64,000 nt of DNA. It comes from Calothrix sp. NIES-4105 (lineage in GTDB: Bacteria > Cyanobacteriota > Cyanobacteriia > Cyanobacteriales > Nostocaceae). This document shows, in pieces, positions 61,231-64,000 of the stretch (the stretch's first letter is position 1; each line of letters begins with the position of its first letter). The position numbers and the translations under genes are program-made. The stretch is from NCBI RefSeq assembly GCF_002368415.1, contig NZ_AP018291.1:248001-312000 (forward strand), written 5' to 3'. The notes beneath the pieces are model-generated. The model was not told the origin of the DNA and searched no databases. It saw only the letters and a list, made by a program, of their open reading frames with translations.

Positions 61231-62230
61231 TCACTTGATTTTCAAAAGCACCATCTTTACCGGATATGGCACAAACTTAAATACTAATCTTTGAATTAAA
61301 TTAAACTCTCGGTCAAGATATTTATCTGGTAGGTCAAAATATGTTTTGACATCTACTATTTTGTATTCTTTATCCCATGAGTGAATATCAAGAGGATTAA
61401 GTAAGCCCCATGTAAATTCCGCATTAATCTTACTGAGGCTTGTATTTGCTGCGTTTTTACTTTTTTTAATCATGGATGGAGATATTAAATCAAATGCGAC
61501 TAAAGAACCCGGAAAATTATTTTTTATTGAGCTAAACACCTTTTTTACTTTCTTTTCGTCTAAGTATTGAAGTACCCCTTCTATTATGAATAAGCAAGGT
61601 TGATTACCTGGATTGGTTGCTGCTACTTTTTCAATCCAAGCATTATTTAATATTGAACCATTAATAAATTTACGATTGCTTTTTTCATTGACTAACTTTC
61701 TTCTTAAATTCATTGTATCAGGTAAGTCAATCTCGAAGTAGCTTATTCCATCGTTGTTTAGTCTTTCGCATCGAGTATTTAAACTTACTCCAACATCAAT
61801 AATCGTGCCTTGTGGAAATTTATCAATATAATCTCTAGCCCAATTATCTAGTAGTATTCCTCGAAGGATGCAGGCTAGTGCTAGGGTGTTTACTTTGTAT
61901 ATAAGCCTAAAAAAAAAGTTCATGCAGTTTTTGTGTCTCGTGGCGCCAGTTTAAAAAGCTTGTGTAATCAGGGTTTTGAGCTTTACGACTAAACACAACA
62001 ATTTGATGAGCCATTTCTACCTAAATTATACCAAAATTAACACCCTAGGCTAGTGCTGATTTTTTATCTTTATCAAATTTGCTGAAATCATATTCTAATT
62101 TTTCTACAATTTCTACCGATGCTGTATCAGTAATTAAACCTTCGCTTTTACGTGTTTCTATGTATCTTGCATAAAGTGGGATAAGTAGTGTTTCCCGTGT
62201 AGTGCCTAGTTTAACTTTATTTTTTTTCAT
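61231..62230 (-). pseudogene. LCM-family O-methyltransferase gene split by an inserted element
   Basis: Two ORFs are halves of one gene. The first (62045-62230) reads KVKLGTTRETLLIPLYARYIE, the standard N-terminus of the leucine carboxyl methyltransferase-like (PPM1) family. It stops in a TAG formed by the insertion. The second (61231-61923) carries the rest: ILLDNWARDYIDKFPQGTIID, FEIDLPDTMNLRRKLV and FIIEGVLQYLDEKKV. Between them sits the 166-bp element at 61882-62047, flanked by a 9-bp duplication GCACTAGCC. Removing it and one copy restores SALACILRGILLDNW in frame. As found it cannot make the intact protein. Confidence 0.85.
61882..62047. mobile_element. 166-bp MITE-like element with TIRs and a 9-bp target duplication
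   Basis: Left end TAGGGTGTTTA, right end TTAACACCCTA: 11-bp terminal inverted repeats with one mismatch. Direct repeats GGCTAGTGC at 61873-61881 and 62048-62056 are the target-site duplication. The element contains one GGCGCC. It also holds a 35-codon minus-strand ORF (61907-62014, MAHQIVVFSRKAQNPDYTSF at its start) of unknown meaning, probably a remnant of a transposon gene. The clean duplication shows recent insertion. Confidence 0.9.
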
Positions 62231-62396
62231 GGTGCCAGTGTTTGTAATGTATCGATTATTATAACCTGAGTGCTAGAATATGAAAAGAATCTTATCGTAA
62301 AAAAATAAGCGATACAATATGTATCACTTGTAAATTAATTACTTGGTATTTTTGTATTATAAAACATAGTAAGTAGCGCGGTTAATGCACCCAATG

Positions 62397-63236
62397 TTAT
62401 ATTGTAAGTTCTAAATTTAATGATTGGTAATGACTTGAGCGATAATTATATATTACCGTTTTCTTGCCAGATGCATCTAAATCGTTAATGCAATTTTGTG
62501 TACCACTGGGTTGCCCATGATGAACAGCAATTGCCATATTATGAACACCGGATAATTGACTTACCATCCATTTATTGCGTGCATCTAAGCAACTGGCGCC
62601 ACCAGCATTCGCGTAATTGCAATTTGATACGTATTGAATAAAATCACACTGCGACAATAGTAAGTGATATTTATCTTTATCGTTTTGGCGCCGACTTACT
62701 TACATCTTGATTGAGGCATGGCACGGCAGCAGTCAGGAATATTTTGATAGGATGCCCTTTTGATTTTTGGGCAAGTACATATTCGCACGCGGCAGTGTCG
62801 ATGCCTAACGCCATGCCACTAATAAAGTGGATAGCATTATAACCCCATTCAATCGAGCGTTTAATTGCGCGTTGAATTAGCTTGCCAAGGTGGGAGTATG
62901 CATTTTCACGCTCGGCATCTGAATCAAAACTTTGTATTCGATTGCCCGTGAACATTACGTTCATGGTATTCGAGGGAAGATGCTGATGTGCGAAAGATTG
63001 AGGCAACCAAACATTGTTGGGAATGTATGACGGGAACATATTTGCAATTTCATTCACTGAATACCCGCCATTTGACGTGCCGATTGCAGTAAGTAGGTAT
63101 TGTTTATCTTGCGTGTTGTCTGCCAAATCGCATAACTCTTCAATTTGGGATTTGATTTGGGATAATGGAATCGAACGCATACCCTTACTCAAATCTTTAG
63201 TAATTATGGCGTAAGTGGTGCCTTGTAACCCTGCTG
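62397..63236 (-). pseudogene. SLOG/DUF1273-type protein gene, frameshifted and 5'-truncated
   Basis: The frame at 62677-63192 carries SIPLSQIKSQIEELCDLADN and YSVNEIANMFP, an N-terminal part typical of phage-type SLOG fusions. It continues with VMFTGNRIQSF and FISGMALGIDTAACEYVLA, the SLOG core. Next, 62397-62657 carries WMVSQLSGVHNMAIAVHHG and PSGTQNC, the missing C-terminal half. At about 62683-62688 four As (CCAAAACG) are found where three would keep the frame through NDKDKYHLLLSQCDF. Upstream of the TTG at 63192 the frame stays open (SPAGLQGTTYAIITKDLSKG, also family-like) until the MITE at 63237. So the start is lost as well. Unless sequencing error or frameshifting is involved, non-functional. 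Confidence 0.75.
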
Positions 63237-63385
63237 GGGAGCAGCGCGATTTTGTTAGGTGCCGAAAATTAGGGGTATGAATCGCGTATTTCGAGGTGCT
63301 TTTAGCGTTAAAATTATATTTTTATTGAGAATTGGGCTATTTTATTGAGAATAAAACCCCAATTTAACAAAATCGCATTGCTCCC
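63237..63385. mobile_element. MITE-like element with 21-bp inverted repeats
   Basis: GGGAGCAGCGCGATTTTGTTA at 63237-63257 (one base over the twenty is trimmed in this quote: use its first 20) pairs with the reverse complement at 63365-63385, with 19 of 21 positions identical. The interior is AT-rich and encodes nothing recognisable. It cuts off the 5' end of the SLOG gene. No target duplication was identified. Confidence 0.6.
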
Positions 63386-63431
63386 ATTTTAAGTTATCTA
63401 GAATTTTACTATTTAATTCAAATTAATTAAT

Positions 63432-63467
63432 AAAAAGCTGGTTGTTCGTCATTGCAACCAGCTTTTC
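63432..63467. terminator. Bidirectional terminator hairpin
   Basis: AAAAGCTGGTTG and CAACCAGCTTTT form a perfect 12-bp inverted repeat with a 10-nt loop, with A-run and T-run on opposite sides, which fits a terminator for both strands. It lies between the MITE and the ISL3 remnant. Confidence 0.7.
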
Positions 63468-63561
63468 CATACAGGGTGCATTAATGATTTGTAACTTATT
63501 TTATGACAAATGGGTGCTAATATTAAAAATAAGTGTATATACATACCCGACAGCTATATAA

Positions 63562-63713
63562 TATGATGCAGTTAAAGCGGGTGTAACAATATCAATTAGC
63601 AATGGTCTAGTTGAAGGACATATCAACCGACTGAAAATGTTGAAGCGACAAATGTATGGTCGTGCCAAGATAGATTTGCTTGAGCGACGATTTTTACTGG
63701 CAACATAAAGAGC
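63562..63713 (+). pseudogene. 3' remnant of an ISL3-family transposase
   Basis: After a stop at 63559 the frame reads YDAVKAGVTISISNGLVEGH, then INRLKMLKRQMYGRAKIDLL and ends at TAA 63706. This is the C-terminal end of ISL3-family transposases (SNG..EG..NRLK..KR.MYGRA..DLL). About 48 codons survive. Just past the stop, GTTGCCAGTAAAAATCG read on the minus strand begins with a CTCTTTATG that resembles an ISL3 terminal repeat. The rest of the IS is gone. Confidence 0.75.
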
Positions 63714-63776
63714 AGACTTTAGTTATTGTTTTAGTTGCTTAAGTTTATTCAAGCTTGAAACCATAATCCTTTGCAT

Positions 63777-64000
63777 TTATTCAACCTCATTCATCACTGG
63801 AGCAAATAAATTTTTATCTGTTAATTCCACAGCCTGAGCAATTATTAATTCAGTATCCAATTCTCGTAAAGACCCTAATGCAATATACAAAAATTGGATA
63901 TATTCATTCTTGTGCTGCCTACCCATAACCTTCCGCTATATTTGCAGCTACAGAGACAGCACTCCGGCGAATCTGAGACGTTAATCCATAGAGTTCAGAT
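63777..64000 (-). pseudogene. Four-helix-bundle protein (23S rRNA intervening-sequence type), frameshifted, runs off window
   Basis: On the minus strand ELYGLTSQIRRSAVSVAANI then AEGYG is followed by a TAG. One base on, the next frame continues RQHKNEYIQFLYIALGSLRE and LDTELIIAQAVE to a TAA at 63777. The combined pattern is the four-helix-bundle protein family (IVS/avd-like). An extra G near 63921-63925 (GGTTATGGGTAGG) explains the frameshift. The 5' end lies beyond the window. Confidence 0.75.

Noticed and set aside
62397-62687. Programmed frameshifting in the SLOG gene
   Set aside because: A short A-run is present but no stimulatory structure or slippery heptamer of a known type was recognised; treated as mutation or error pending read data.
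63777-64000. Intact reading frame for the four-helix-bundle protein
   Set aside because: A stop and +1 shift are present; kept as a pseudogene.
1-64000. CRISPR array or cas genes accompanying the TnsB relic
   Set aside because: No regularly spaced repeats or Cas12k-like sequence were seen in the window.
1-64000. A phage genome rather than a plasmid
   Set aside because: The replisome and methyltransferases could be phage-like, but there is a full T4SS and no capsid, tail, terminase or portal gene was recognised.

Overview
The window most likely comes from a large conjugative plasmid (less likely an integrated element) of a filamentous cyanobacterium. Supporting signs, all by eye: an AT-rich sequence with weak Shine-Dalgarno sites, a TnsB remnant that resembles the cyanobacterial CRISPR-transposon (type V-K) TnsB proteins, a cyanobacterial-type IscB/IsrB N-terminal domain with a possible omega-RNA leader, a Ycf46-like AAA protein, and a full type IV secretion cluster. 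No tRNA, rRNA or CRISPR array was seen.

Layout. 1-7 kb is an accessory zone: a decayed tnsB, a GGDEF protein, a NADAR-SLOG protein beside an XRE regulator, a RuvC-less PLMP (IscB N-terminal) protein preceded by a structured RNA-like leader, iteron-like repeats, and a MITE-like element inside a broken gene. 7-20 kb, nearly all on the minus strand, holds DNA-modification genes (an orphan C5-cytosine methyltransferase with an XRE partner, a phosphorothioation-associated-type methyltransferase, a 1733-residue methyltransferase-helicase), an ASCH protein and a family of repeat proteins. 20-31 kb is a self-contained replication module: delta-prime, delta, a family B DNA polymerase, DnaX, a sliding clamp, a possible SSB-like protein and a primase-polymerase-like protein. 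It is followed by an MrfA-like DUF1998 helicase. 33-39 kb has an EF-hand-like protein, an HNH-like protein, a PD-(D/E)XK-like protein and a membrane-bound spermidine-synthase-like protein. 39-58 kb is the conjugation apparatus: the VirD4-type coupling protein, and VirB10, VirB8/TraE, VirB6, VirB5, VirB4, VirB3 and pilin-like proteins, plus a DUF192 protein and a Ycf46-like AAA ATPase. 58-64 kb is again accessory and is a graveyard of insertions: a methyltransferase split by a 166-bp element with a 9-bp target duplication, a frameshifted SLOG gene, another MITE, an ISL3 remnant and a frameshifted four-helix protein.

How it works together (inference). The element appears to bring much of its own replisome. 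The polymerase is family B but carries a bacterial clamp-binding tail (QLSLF) and sits beside a bacterial clamp and clamp loader. The methyltransferase-helicase ends in the same motif. At least ten minus-strand genes or operons between 7.9 and 36 kb share a TTCAAT...TACRCAT promoter-like motif.

Whole-window composition is striking. The palindrome GGCGCC occurs about 80 times (about 3 expected), while GATC occurs only about 8 times (roughly 220 expected) and I saw no HIP1 (GCGATCGC). All counts were made by eye and should be recomputed.
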